Of a stretch of DNA of 64,000 bases, positions 17,322-26,344 are shown in pieces. Made by a program: the position numbers and the translations under genes. The first letter of the stretch is position 1. Each line of letters opens with the position of its first letter. The notes under the pieces were generated by a model that saw nothing but the letters and a program-made list of their open reading frames with translations, was not told the origin of the DNA and ran no database searches. This DNA comes from Roseitranquillus sp963749675 (GTDB taxonomy: Bacteria; Pseudomonadota; Alphaproteobacteria; Rhodobacterales; Rhodobacteraceae), in NCBI GenBank assembly GCA_963749675.1, contig CAVVNT010000006.1:59776-123775 (forward strand), read 5' to 3'.

Positions 17322-18694
17322 GCGAGCCGCTGCTGATCGTCGAGGATACTCCGACGCTGCAGGCGCTCTACAAGGACATCTTGCGCCGCGGCGGCTATGA
17401 AAGCGAAGCTGCGGCGTCCGCCGCCGAGGCGCGGACGGCCTATGAGCGGTACCGGCCGCGGGTCGTGCTGATGGATCTGTCGCTTCCGGATGGCGACGGT
17501 ATCGACCTGATTCGGGAGTTCTTGGCCGCCGACCACCGCGCGCGGTTCATCGTCATCACCGCGGACGGTTCGGTGCATCGCGCCGTCGAGTCGATGCGGG
17601 CCGGCGCCAGCGAGTTCCTCGCGAAACCGTTCGACGAGCAGCGACTGATCAAGGCGGTCGAGAGCGCTTTGCAAAGCGGCCCGCGCGAGACGCGCTTCGG
17701 CCGCATCCAGCAGGGCCTGAGGGGAATGACCTCGGGCAGCTTCATTGGGTCGAGCGTTGCAATCCGCCGCGTCTTCGAGACGATCGAGGCGGTGAGCCAG
17801 TCGATGGCGACGGTATTCATCACCGGCGAAAGCGGCACCGGCAAGGAGGTCTGCGCGCAGGCGGTGCATGCGACGTCCAACCGGGCCGACGGGCCGTTCG
17901 TTCCGATCAACTGCGGCGCCATCTCGCCCGACCGGCTGGAGAGCGAGGTCTTCGGCCACCTCGCCGGCGCCTATGGCGGCGCCATCGCCGACAAGCGCGG
18001 CGCCGCGGCGCTTGCGAATGGTGGGACGCTGTTTCTCGACGACATCTGCGAAATGAGCACCGACGTGCAGCTGAAGCTGCTGAGGTTCCTGCAGACGTCG
18101 CAGATCGCGCCGGTCGGCGCCAGCGAGCCGACGCGCGTCGATGTCCGGATCGTCGCGGCGACCAACCGCGACCCCTCCGACATGGTGGCGCAGGGCAAGC
18201 TGCGCGAGGATCTGTACTACCGCCTGCACGTCGTGCCGATCTGGATGCCGCCGCTGCGGGAGCGCGGCGACGACGTGCTGGAGATCGCGCAGGCGTTGCT
18301 GGTGCGGTTCAATGCGACGGAAGGGCGGCACTTCGTCGGCCTGTCAGACGAGGTGCAGGCAGTCTTCCGGCGCTATTCGTGGCCGGGCAACATCCGCCAG
18401 CTGGGCAATGTCCTGTGGAACATCATGCTGCTGAACGACGCCAGCCACGTGACCACCGACATGCTACCGGCGATCCTCCTTGAGCGCACCGAAGTACTCA
18501 CGGCGTGTGCGACCGAGAACGGCACCATCGTCGACCCTCTGGAGGGCTTGACGCTCGCGGAGGCGGAACGGGTCTTGATCGAGCGCGCGATCGAGCGTGC
18601 CGGCGGCTCGATACCCAAGGCTGCGCGCGCGCTCGACGTGTCGGCGTCGACGATCTACCGCAAGAAGGCTTCATGGGAGGAAGGCGCCCAGTGA
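17318..18694 (+). CDS. NtrC/LuxO-type response regulator with altered sigma-54 contact loop
   Basis: A 458-residue regulator. The receiver domain (about 1-115) has acceptor D53 in VVLMDLSLPDGDG. The AAA+ domain (about 140-375) has Walker A GESGTGKE, Walker B GGTLFLDDICEM and the REDLYYRLHVVPI box. The C-terminus is a Fis-type helix-turn-helix (IPKAARALDVSASTIYRKK). The sigma-54 contact motif GAFTGA is GAYGGA here, and Walker B carries DD instead of the usual DE. Both changes may weaken sigma-54 activation. Rhodobacter capsulatus NtrC, which lacks GAFTGA, is known to act with sigma-70, so a similar mode is possible. Its HPt partner overlaps upstream. Confidence 0.9.
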   Translation: MSEPLLIVEDTPTLQALYKDILRRGGYESEAAASAAEARTAYERYRPRVVLMDLSLPDGDGIDLIREFLAADHRARFIVITADGSVHRAVESMRAGASEFLAKPFDEQRLIKAVESALQSGPRETRFGRIQQGLRGMTSGSFIGSSVAIRRVFETIEAVSQSMATVFITGESGTGKEVCAQAVHATSNRADGPFVPINCGAISPDRLESEVFGHLAGAYGGAIADKRGAAALANGGTLFLDDICEMSTDVQLKLLRFLQTSQIAPVGASEPTRVDVRIVAATNRDPSDMVAQGKLREDLYYRLHVVPIWMPPLRERGDDVLEIAQALLVRFNATEGRHFVGLSDEVQAVFRRYSWPGNIRQLGNVLWNIMLLNDASHVTTDMLPAILLERTEVLTACATENGTIVDPLEGLTLAEAERVLIERAIERAGGSIPKAARALDVSASTIYRKKASWEEGAQ

Positions 18695-18701
18695 CCTTGC
18701 G

Positions 18702-19271
18702 TCACCGCGGCCACGTCATCCGCACCAGCACATCATCCTTGTCGACGTAATGGTGCTTGAGCGCCGCTGCCGCATGCGCGGCCACGAGTATCGCGAGAGA
18801 CAGCCCGCCGGCGCGGTGCACGGCGTAGGCCGCGTCGGCCAGCCGCTCGTCGCCTGCTGGCCAGGGATCCGGCAATGCAAAGAGCCCGAAGACCTCGTTG
18901 TCGATCTGCATCAGCGTTTGTAGTGGCGAGGCCGAGGCGTAGGTCCACCCTGCCAGCGGCACAAGCAGGAGCAACGAGTAGAGTACCGCATGGCTGAGAC
19001 CCGCCAGGCGCACCTGCCATCCGGGCGTTGTCGCCGGCAGCCGCGGCGCCTGGCGGTTCGCCAGCCGCCAGCCGAGGCGCACGAGGGTCAGCCCGAGGAT
19101 CACGACGCCCCAACTCTTGTGGACCTGTGCAGCCTCGAAGCGGCGGACGACGTCGTCGAGCGACCAGATGTAGGCGACGATCGTGAGCTGGAAGCCGATC
19201 GCGACGGCCGTGGCCCAGTGCAGCAGCCGGGCGGCCCACCCCCAAGCAACCTCCGTGTTCCGGGCGAGCAC
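18702..19271 (-). CDS. Cytochrome b561-type membrane protein
   Basis: A 189-residue, four-helix b-type cytochrome that probably carries electrons between quinones and periplasmic partners. Haem-ligand histidines are visible in RLLHW (helix 1), QVHKSWG (helix 2), AVHRAGG and AAHAAAALKHH (last helix). It lies 7 bp downstream of a YceI gene on the same strand; YceI and cytochrome b561 commonly pair and are fused in some bacteria. The gene converges with the response regulator, seven bases apart. Confidence 0.9.
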   Translation of the reverse strand: MLARNTEVAWGWAARLLHWATAVAIGFQLTIVAYIWSLDDVVRRFEAAQVHKSWGVVILGLTLVRLGWRLANRQAPRLPATTPGWQVRLAGLSHAVLYSLLLLVPLAGWTYASASPLQTLMQIDNEVFGLFALPDPWPAGDERLADAAYAVHRAGGLSLAILVAAHAAAALKHHYVDKDDVLVRMTWPR

Positions 19272-19278
19272 CGGAGCT

Positions 19279-19836
19279 TCAGTCCGACTTTATGAAGAGA
19301 TCGATGCGGATCGGCAGAACGGCGGGCACCTCCCGCAGGGCGCCCACCGAACCGAACTTCGTGCGGTCGATGGATCCCTCGAGTCGAAAACCGGCCTCGA
19401 AACGCTCCGGGTCATCCTCGGCGGCTCCATACCGAAAAACAGTCGCCTTGAACTCGATCGGGCGTGTGACGCCGCGGAACGCGATCTGGCCGAAGATGTC
19501 GGCGGTCGAGCGAGAGGTCTGTTCCAATCGCTCGAGCGTGAAGCCGATCGAGGGAAACTCCTCCGCCGCAAGAAAGTCTGCGGATTTCGCAAGCCGGTCC
19601 GCCGGTGGAAGACCGGTGCGGACGGTCGTCGTGGCGACGGCAATACGGGCATGAGCCGTTTCCGGCCGTCGCTCGTCGAATTCGATCGTTCCGGCGACGT
19701 CGGGGAACCTCATGACGACGGTCAGCCCTCGCCAGGGCACGTCGACCTCGACCTCCGTCTCGGGCAGCATCGACCATGCCGCACCATGCCCCGCGCCGGC
19801 ACCCAGCGTCACGATCAGGAACAAGAGACGTAACAT
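19279..19836 (-). CDS. Secreted YceI family protein
   Basis: A 185-residue periplasmic protein of the YceI lipocalin-like family, which binds polyisoprenoids or similar lipids. An N-terminal signal peptide (MLRLLFLIVTLGAGAGHG) precedes a beta-rich domain with family features: SADFLAAEEFPSIGFTLERL, FGQIAFRGVTRPIEF and the C-terminal VPAVLPIRIDL. It is the first gene of a two-gene unit with cytochrome b561. Confidence 0.92.
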   Translation of the reverse strand: MLRLLFLIVTLGAGAGHGAAWSMLPETEVEVDVPWRGLTVVMRFPDVAGTIEFDERRPETAHARIAVATTTVRTGLPPADRLAKSADFLAAEEFPSIGFTLERLEQTSRSTADIFGQIAFRGVTRPIEFKATVFRYGAAEDDPERFEAGFRLEGSIDRTKFGSVGALREVPAVLPIRIDLFIKSD

Positions 19837-19908
19837 GGGAATGGTTCTAGGCTTTCACCGTCTGTCGTCAGGTCACAACCGCGTTTGGCAACGCCGTGGA
19901 GAAATCCG

Positions 19909-20703
19909 TCAGGTGAATTGCTCGCGTATGAGCCGCTCCTCCAGCCCATGGCCGGGGTCGAAAAGGATACGATGTGCAATCGTGTCTTCGCTTGCGATTT
20001 CGACCGAGAGCACATTTCGGCTGGAGCGGCTGTCGGCGTCGGCCATGACCGGCCGCTTTTCCGGCTCGAGCACGTCGAAGCGCACTCGGGCCGCCTTGGG
20101 CAGAAGAGCGCCCCGCCAGCGCCGCGGACGGAACGCGGCCATGGCCGTAAGCGCGAGCACATCGGAACCGATCGGCAGGATCGGCCCGTGAGCCGAGTAG
20201 TTGTAGGCGGTCGAGCCCGCGGGCGTGCAGACGAGCGCGCCGTCGCAGACGAGTTCCGCCAGGCGCACCTTGCCGTCGACGCTGATGCGCAGGCGCGCAG
20301 CCTGCGGACCGGCGCGCAGCAGCGCCACCTCATTGATGGCAAGGCCGCGGCCAATGGTGCCGTCCACCCCCTCGGCCCGCATGGAGAGAGGATTGATGAT
20401 CTCCTCCTCGGCCGCGTTCAGGCGATCCACGAGGCCCGCGGGCTCATACTCGTTCATCAGGAAGCCGATCGTGCCGCAGTTCATCCCGTAGACCGGCACG
20501 TCGAGGTCCATGGTGCCGTGGAGCGTCTGCAGCATGAAGCCGTCGCCGCCGAGGGCCACGATCACGTCCGCCTCCTCGGGCCGGACCTCGCCGTAGCGGC
20601 GGATGAGTGCGGCCTGAGCGCCCTGCGCCACATCGATTTCACTAGCGGCGAAGTGGATTGCGGTCAGACGGCCGGCTTGGTCGCGGAGCAATTCGTTCGG
20701 CAT
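19909..20703 (-). CDS. nadK: NAD kinase
   Basis: Phosphorylates NAD to NADP. The motifs are VIVALGGDGFMLQTLH (GGDG loop), NCGTIGFLMNEY, NEVALLR and the substrate site CTPAGSTAYNYSAHGPILP. The ATG at 20703 gives 264 residues, near the family length. A longer open frame reaching 20805 adds sequence not seen in NadK proteins. No strong ribosome site precedes the ATG. It is divergent from the O-antigen-ligase-like gene. Confidence 0.95.
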   Translation of the reverse strand: MPNELLRDQAGRLTAIHFAASEIDVAQGAQAALIRRYGEVRPEEADVIVALGGDGFMLQTLHGTMDLDVPVYGMNCGTIGFLMNEYEPAGLVDRLNAAEEEIINPLSMRAEGVDGTIGRGLAINEVALLRAGPQAARLRISVDGKVRLAELVCDGALVCTPAGSTAYNYSAHGPILPIGSDVLALTAMAAFRPRRWRGALLPKAARVRFDVLEPEKRPVMADADSRSSRNVLSVEIASEDTIAHRILFDPGHGLEERLIREQFT

Positions 20704-20788
20704 CGCGGCAACGATGCGCCGGGGACGAAGCGTTGCCAAGCTGGAATGGGTGTTTATCGCAGATGCGGCAAGGTGTAAGCGGCGCCCG

Positions 20789-22207
20789 ATGACCCGTTCC
20801 CGCACCTACCGCCTCGGATTGACGGTCTGCGACGTCCTGGTAGTGGCCGGGATCGCACTGGTGCCGATCGTGGCCTGGAAGGGAATTCGGCTGGTCGAGT
20901 GGGGCCTGCTTCCGCTGCTTGCCGCCCCGCTCGTATGGCGTCGCGTCGCACCGGACCGGACAGACTTGTGGACGGTTGCGCTGTTCGCGCAGTACAGCCT
21001 TTTCGTTGCCTTCAACGCCTTCGCTTACCCACTGCTGCCTGGCACGAGCGGCGACCTCGAGGCCAAGCTCTCGCTCTATGTCGGGTCTGCGCTGCTGATG
21101 CTGCTGATGATCCTGCGGTTCCGAATGACGCTGGACGTCGGGCGCATCTGGCGGGTGGTCGGACCGATCGCGGTCATCGGATCCGTCGCCATGCTTGGCT
21201 GGGAGCACCTGACAACGCCCTCGCCCGAGAATTGCCGGGTCGGCTTTCTCGCCAAGTTCGTGCTGTTCCCGCCAGTCTGGCTCACGATCTTCGGGATCGC
21301 AGCCTACCACGACTGGACGCGGCTTGCACCCTGGGAGCGCATCCTCCGCCACTTCGCGCTGGCGCTCGTCGTTCTCGCTACCGTGGCGTTCTCGGGCGCG
21401 CGTGCGATGCTGATCGCACAGGCGATCACGATCCCGATCCTCGCACTACTGCTAGGTCGGGGCGAGGCCCTGCGACGGCGCGCCACGATCATGGCCGTCC
21501 TCGGGCTGTTCTCGGTCGCAGGATTTGCGGGCGGTATCGCGCTCGACCTTCGCTCGGACTGCCAGTTCGCGCAGCGCCTTCTGGCGATCGCACAGACCGC
21601 GACCCGTCTTGGCGACGCCGAAGAGCTGGCCGAGGAGAGCTTCGCTGGCCGCCTCGGGTTGGAAAGCGCGCCGGCGAGAAGGGAACCACCCGCCGCTGCG
21701 ACGCCGAAACCCGACCACGACGAACCCGAACCCGACCTCGACGAAGAGGAGGCGCTCGTGGGAGCGGTGTTCATCCGCGCGATCCTCTGGAAGGACGCGC
21801 TCGACGACATCCGCGCGGCGCCGCTGCTGGGCTACGGGATCCTGAACGAGGACAAACTGGTGGTCGGCAACTTCCCGCATTTCCACCAGCAGTACCTTTC
21901 GTGGCTGATCTGGGGCGGCCCACTGATGCTGGCTTCGGGGCTCGCCATGCTCTTCGCGCCGCTCGTGACCTTCGGGGTGCGGGCGTCACGGAACGGCGCG
22001 GTGCTGGCGCTCGCCATGGTGGGGCCGCTGGCGATATCGTTCCTGTCGGGCAGCTTCCTGCTCCACACGGTGATGGTCATGGGGTATGTCATGTCCTTGT
22101 CGCTGCTCTACGCGCTGGCGCGCGAAAGCCGGTCACCTGACTGGCGGCGCGCTTCCACAGCGGGTGGTGGCGCGACGGGCCTTTACCGCTATATGGCTCG
22201 AGATTGA
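20789..22207 (+). CDS. O-antigen ligase / polymerase-like membrane protein (Wzy_C type)
   Basis: A 472-residue polytopic membrane protein with about ten hydrophobic helices. It has a long periplasmic loop rich in acidic residues and proline (around DHDEPEPDLDEEE), followed by the family motif HFHQQYLSWLIWGG with the conserved histidine. Such proteins join or polymerise surface polysaccharides, although several members have other roles. There are no other glycan genes nearby, so its substrate is unknown. The ATG at 20789 is chosen because the upstream extension is polar and unrelated; its ribosome site is weak. Confidence 0.82.
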   Translation: MTRSRTYRLGLTVCDVLVVAGIALVPIVAWKGIRLVEWGLLPLLAAPLVWRRVAPDRTDLWTVALFAQYSLFVAFNAFAYPLLPGTSGDLEAKLSLYVGSALLMLLMILRFRMTLDVGRIWRVVGPIAVIGSVAMLGWEHLTTPSPENCRVGFLAKFVLFPPVWLTIFGIAAYHDWTRLAPWERILRHFALALVVLATVAFSGARAMLIAQAITIPILALLLGRGEALRRRATIMAVLGLFSVAGFAGGIALDLRSDCQFAQRLLAIAQTATRLGDAEELAEESFAGRLGLESAPARREPPAAATPKPDHDEPEPDLDEEEALVGAVFIRAILWKDALDDIRAAPLLGYGILNEDKLVVGNFPHFHQQYLSWLIWGGPLMLASGLAMLFAPLVTFGVRASRNGAVLALAMVGPLAISFLSGSFLLHTVMVMGYVMSLSLLYALARESRSPDWRRASTAGGGATGLYRYMARD

Positions 22208-22232
22208 CACCGGGACGGAGGAGGACCGCCAA

Positions 22233-23504
22233 GTGAACGCGCCACACAGGGACAATGGCTTCTTCACCGAGGGGCTCGCCGAGCGAGACCCCGAGCTCTA
22301 CGCGGCGGTCGAGAAGGAACTCGGCCGGCAGCAGCACGAGATCGAGTTGATCGCGTCCGAGAACATCGTGTCGAAGGCGGTGCTGGAGGCGCAGGGGTCG
22401 GTCCTGACCAACAAGTATGCCGAGGGCTATCCTGGCCGGCGCTACTACGGCGGCTGCGAGTGGGTGGATGTCGCTGAGGAACTGGCGATCGAGCGGGCGA
22501 AGAAGCTGTTCGGATGCGACTTCGTGAACGTGCAGCCGAACTCCGGCAGCCAGGCGAACCAAGGCGTTTTCACGGCGCTGCTGACTCCCGGCGACACGAT
22601 CCTCGGCATGAGCCTCGACGCCGGCGGTCACCTGACGCACGGGGCCAAACCGAACCAGTCGGGCAAGTGGTTCAATGCGGTGCAGTACGGCGTTCGGAAG
22701 GACGACAACCTCATCGACTACGACCAGATGGCGAGCCTCGCGGCCGAACATCAGCCAAAAATGATCATCGCCGGCGGCTCCGCGATCCCGCGGGTGATCG
22801 ACTTCGCGAGGATGCGCGAGATCGCGGACGAGGTCGGTGCCTGGCTGCTGGCCGATGTCGCGCATTTCGCCGGGCTGATCGCGGCGGGCGTCTATCCCTC
22901 GCCGTTCCCGCACGCGCATGTGGTGACGACGACGACGCACAAGACCCTACGCGGCCCCCGCGGCGGCATGATCCTGACGAATGACGAAGCCATCGCCAAG
23001 AAGGTCAATTCAGCGATCTTTCCAGGCATCCAGGGCGGCCCCCTGATGCACGTGATCGCGGCCAAGGCCGTCGCCTTCGGCGAAGCGCTGAGGCCGGAGT
23101 TCAAGACGTACCAACAGCAGGTTGTCGCGAACGCCAAGACCCTGGCCGAAGGTCTGATGAAGGGCGGCCTCGACATCGTGACGGGTGGGACCGACAGCCA
23201 CGTCCTGCTGGTCGACCTGCGGCCCAAGGCGCGCAAGGGCAACGAGACCGAAAAGGCGCTGGGCCGGGCCAACATCACCTGCAACAAGAACGGCGTGCCG
23301 TTCGATCCCGAAAAACCGATGGTGACGTCCGGCGTGCGCCTCGGCTCCCCGGCGGCGACCACCCGCGGCTTCGGAGAGCCCGAGTTCCTCCAGATCGCCG
23401 ACTGGATCTGCCAGATCGTCGACGATCTCGACGACGAAGCGGTTGAGGATCGCGTCAAGCGCGACGTAGTCGATCTCTGCGGGCGTTTCCCGATATACGC
23501 GTGA
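22233..23504 (+). CDS. glyA: Serine hydroxymethyltransferase
   Basis: Interconverts serine and glycine with tetrahydrofolate as one-carbon acceptor. The 423-residue PLP enzyme has the lysine that binds PLP in VVTTTTHKTLRGPRGG, plus YAEGYPGRRYYGGCE and IELIASENIVSKAVLEAQ. The GTG start at 22233 is preceded by GGAGGAGG about eight bases upstream. It is followed with a four-base overlap (GTGA) by an esterase gene. Confidence 0.98.
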   Translation: MNAPHRDNGFFTEGLAERDPELYAAVEKELGRQQHEIELIASENIVSKAVLEAQGSVLTNKYAEGYPGRRYYGGCEWVDVAEELAIERAKKLFGCDFVNVQPNSGSQANQGVFTALLTPGDTILGMSLDAGGHLTHGAKPNQSGKWFNAVQYGVRKDDNLIDYDQMASLAAEHQPKMIIAGGSAIPRVIDFARMREIADEVGAWLLADVAHFAGLIAAGVYPSPFPHAHVVTTTTHKTLRGPRGGMILTNDEAIAKKVNSAIFPGIQGGPLMHVIAAKAVAFGEALRPEFKTYQQQVVANAKTLAEGLMKGGLDIVTGGTDSHVLLVDLRPKARKGNETEKALGRANITCNKNGVPFDPEKPMVTSGVRLGSPAATTRGFGEPEFLQIADWICQIVDDLDDEAVEDRVKRDVVDLCGRFPIYA

Positions 23505-24232
23505 AGCTCGCCACTTCCATCGTCGGCGAGGGGCCGCCCCTCGTCGTCGCGCACGGGCTTTTCGGATCCGGCCGCAACTGGGGCGTGATCGCCAAGCGGC
23601 TTTCGGACGAGCGGAAGGTGATCACCGTCGACATGCGCAACCACGGGGACAGCCCATGGAGCGACGACAGCTCCTACGCTGCGATGGCGGCGGATCTTGC
23701 CGACGCCGCCCCGCATCCGTTCGACATCTGTGGTCATTCGATGGGCGGAAAAGCGGCCATGACGTTGGCGCTGACGAAGCCGGAGGCAGTCTCGCGGCTG
23801 ATCGTCGTCGACATCGCGCCGGTGGCGTATGGTCACAGCCAGATCGAGCTGATCGAAGCGATGCGCAGGGTCGAGGTCAACAGCGCGACCCGCCGCTCCG
23901 AAGTCGAGATCGACGTCGACGACCCCGGGGTTCGGGCGTTCCTGCTGCAGTCGCTCGACCTGAGCGAGCGGCGCTGGCGGCTCAACCTCGATGTACTGGC
24001 AGCGCAGATGGACGACCTCGTCGGTTGGGCCGAGCTGGACGGACGTTTCAACGGTCCCGCCCTATTTCTCCGCGGCGGCGCAAGCGACTATGTGACGGAC
24101 GCGGGTGTCGAAAAGATAATGCAGCTGTTTCCCGCCGCGGAAGTCGAGACGATCGAGGGCGCTGGCCATTGGCTGCACGCTGAGAGGCCGAGGGACGTGG
24201 AGGCAGCGATACGTCGATTTCTGCAAGCCTGA
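23501..24232 (+). CDS. Alpha/beta hydrolase (YbfF-like esterase)
   Basis: A 243-residue serine hydrolase. The nucleophile is S80 in DICGHSMGGKAAM, the oxyanion region is VAHGLFGSGRNW, and the catalytic histidine is in IEGAGHWLHAERP. This pattern fits YbfF-type short-chain acyl esterases/thioesterases, but the substrate is not predictable. The GTG start overlaps the glyA stop. Confidence 0.88.
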   Translation: MKLATSIVGEGPPLVVAHGLFGSGRNWGVIAKRLSDERKVITVDMRNHGDSPWSDDSSYAAMAADLADAAPHPFDICGHSMGGKAAMTLALTKPEAVSRLIVVDIAPVAYGHSQIELIEAMRRVEVNSATRRSEVEIDVDDPGVRAFLLQSLDLSERRWRLNLDVLAAQMDDLVGWAELDGRFNGPALFLRGGASDYVTDAGVEKIMQLFPAAEVETIEGAGHWLHAERPRDVEAAIRRFLQA

Positions 24233-24288
24233 GGAACGTCCCGAGTAGTCGCGGCGTTCTCGCACACAACGGACAGAAGGAGGGACCA

Positions 24289-24426
24289 ATGACCCGCTAT
24301 GCCATCCTATTCGCGACACTGCTCGGCCTGACGGCCTGCAATACGGTCGGCGGCTTTGGCCAGGACATGGAAAACACCGGCGAGACCATCGAAGGCACCG
24401 CCGAAGACGTCGGCGAGGGCATGTGA
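24289..24426 (+). CDS. Entericidin A/B-like small lipoprotein
   Basis: A 45-residue product, MTRYAILFATLLGLTAC followed by NTVGGFGQDMENTGETIEGTAEDV. It has a signal peptide, the lipobox LTAC and the G-x-D-x-x-x-x-G-x-x-I-x-x-x-A pattern of entericidins. Entericidins are membrane lipoproteins, and in enterobacteria the A/B pair acts as an antidote and toxin. AGAAGGAGGG precedes the ATG. A relative lies at 26345. Confidence 0.85.
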   Translation: MTRYAILFATLLGLTACNTVGGFGQDMENTGETIEGTAEDVGEGM

Positions 24427-24436
24427 GGAACCGCCG

Positions 24437-24851
24437 CTAGCGAACCACAAAGACCGAGATGGGGGCGTTCTGGGCGACATAAGCGGCATGTCCGTGAAAC
24501 CAGTGATCGGCGAGACCCGGAACGTGGCTCGCCATCACGATCAGAATCCGCCCCCGTCTCCTGCGCCGCCGCGACCAGCTTCTCATTGAGATCGATCGCC
24601 GGATCGTGAGAGGTCGCCGCATGCGCTTCGACCGGCACACCATGCGCGCTTCGCTGCTTGTCGGCGAATAGCTGCAGCTTGTCCGCAAACTCCTTGGGAT
24701 TGTGTGCCAACGAACCCGGCGTCTCCGCTCCGACCCCGGTGTAGATCAGGGTGGCCCCTTCGTGCTTGGCGAGCACCGCCGCGATGTCGAGCGCGCGGGT
24801 CAGCTTGTCCGCGTGAGCGAGGTCCACGGGCACCATGATTCTACTGTACAT
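24437..24851 (-). CDS. Universal stress protein (UspA family), one frame break
   Basis: An UspA-type protein: MYSRIMVPVDLAHADKLTRA, then LAKHEGATLIYTGV and so on. After EKLVAAAQETGAD the family sequence LIVMASHVPGLADHWFHGH and YVAQNAPISVFVVR continues in another frame. One extra T at about 24548 explains the break. The total length of about 138 codons is normal. It may be a sequencing error or an inactivated gene. It converges with the entericidin-like gene. Confidence 0.75.
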
Positions 24852-25202
24852 TATTGGTTCTCCCTGTCGCCCTCGCCAGCGTAGCGCGCGCCTCCCATGC
24901 AACGCAACCGGTAGCCCCAGCAACTCTTCGCGCTACCGTAGTGGCGCGGCGGACATTGGTCCCGGCGATATGGGAACGCAAGACCAGAACCGGCGCCCGC
25001 CGAAAAGGTCGAGAGAGTGCGGGGTCTACTGCCGCAACATGAAAATGATCACGCAACCGTCCCGGAGACGGGAGAGCACGACAGCAGTACCGCTCCGAGC
25101 ATGCTTTGCCCAACCCTGACCCTCGCTCGCGTCGTGGCGTGGCGTGGCGTGGCGTGGAAGACAGCGGTTCTCGTTCATACAACTCAAGAGCCGGGCACGT
25201 CG
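24852..25202. repeat. Gene-poor 351 bp with a GTGGC tandem repeat
   Basis: I see no convincing gene between the stress-protein start and the broken cytochrome gene. The stretch contains four full copies of GTGGC and a partial fifth at 25134-25157. The minus-strand promoter of the stress-protein gene should lie here, but I could not define one. Confidence 0.4.
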
Positions 25203-25696
25203 TCAGGTTGGCGGAGTTGGGCGAAGCATCCGGTGGGCAATGTTGTCGCATTCGCCGAGTTCATGCCACGCTGCCACGGCGAGGTGCAGCAAGGCGAGCC
25301 AGAAGAGTATGGTTGCCGCCATCTCGTGCAGCCGCGCAAGGGTCGGAGACAGTGCAGCGACGGCAAGCAACCCCACGATCGGCATTCCCATTGGCGGTGC
25401 GTAAACCCCTAGTACGCCCCCCCCGCGAGACGATCTGCAGCGGCCCCGGCTCGGTCTCGGGCGGCGGCGTGCCGTGCCCAAGCTGCATCGACAGGCGCCA
25501 GACCATCAGGCAGCCGATGATCGCCCCTGCCAAGGCGTGGTTACCGCGCCGCCCGTGGCGACGAAGGCGCCGGCGTCCTCGATTCGCTCGAAGGCTCGCT
25601 CCATCCCGCCGTTGAATAGGAACTGGAACACACGAGAATTGCGACGAGCCAATGCGCGGGGAGCTGGTTCTGCGAATAGCGGTTGACATGGTTCAT
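25203..25696 (-). pseudogene. Broken cytochrome b561 gene (three frame changes)
   Basis: Cytochrome b561-type sequence appears in successive frames. MNHVNRYSQNQLPAHWLVAI comes first (from 25696), then FQFLFNGGMERAFERIEDAG. GAIIGCLMVWRLSMQLGHGT and PLQIVSRG follow, then MPIVGLLAVAALSPTLARLH with LLHLAVAAWHELGECDNIAHR to the stop at 25203. The order and spacing match a b561 protein of about 165 residues with haem histidines in AHW and LLHL. Three indels are needed, near 25640, 25550 and 25435. Sequence error or true decay are both possible; several breaks in one short gene next to an IS-rich region favour decay. Confidence 0.65.
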
Positions 25697-25816
25697 GCAA
25701 AGGTCCTGCTGATCAGTGGTTTGAACCCCAACGCAAGGGTGCTGATGCGGTTGTGACGACAGCAATGCTGGAACATCCCGTCGCAGCCTGTGACCGCGCT
25801 GATCGGAGGAAAGCTC

Positions 25817-26194
25817 ATGCGGATCGCTACCTGGACGTCTACCGCCGTCGTCGCTTTTGGCGTGTCGGCCTGCGCCGATGCGCCATGGCTCGGCCCGGGC
25901 CCGGACATGAATGCGACGCGTGCCGCCATCTTGCTGGGCGGCATCGGTACCGGCTCGATGCCCGCGGCTGCGCAGATCGGAGTGTCAACGCCGCTCCCCG
26001 CCAGCAGGGGGGGCGCGAGTGACGGCATGCTCGATACCGAGGCGACGCTGGGGGACGACGACGGCCTCGACGACGACGACGCGTTGGGCAATTCCGCGAC
26101 CGATCTCGGCTACGACGGGTTTGGGGCGGACGAAGAGGGCCTGCTCGACGCGGAGCGCGGCCTGGCGGATGACAACGATGGTCTTCTGGACTGA
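25817..26194 (+). CDS. Acidic aspartate-rich putative lipoprotein, 125 aa
   Basis: The start MRIATWTSTAVVAFGVSAC is a lipoprotein signal with lipobox VSAC, and GGAGGAAAG precedes the ATG. The C-terminal half is extremely acidic and repetitive (GDDDGLDDDDALG; ADEEGLLDAERGLADDNDG). I recognise no family. Acidity of this kind could bind cations or reflect low-complexity drift. The gene stands alone between the broken b561 gene and a second entericidin-like gene. Confidence 0.6.
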   Translation: MRIATWTSTAVVAFGVSACADAPWLGPGPDMNATRAAILLGGIGTGSMPAAAQIGVSTPLPASRGGASDGMLDTEATLGDDDGLDDDDALGNSATDLGYDGFGADEEGLLDAERGLADDNDGLLD

Positions 26195-26344
26195 TCGGCG
26201 GCGGGCGGGAGCGATCGGAGACCAGCCGGCCCTTGCGCTCGCTGGCGGGCGGTAAGTTCCTGTCCTAATTCGCTTTTTTGCAAGGCTTGAAGCGCGGTGT
26301 CCGGTGCGGCTACGGTAATGGAACAAGGGAAAGTGGGGCTGGTG

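Noticed and set aside
25134..25157. GTGGC tandem repeat as a CRISPR or phase-variation tract
   Set aside because: The unit is only five bases, there are no spacers, and no reading frame is controlled by it.
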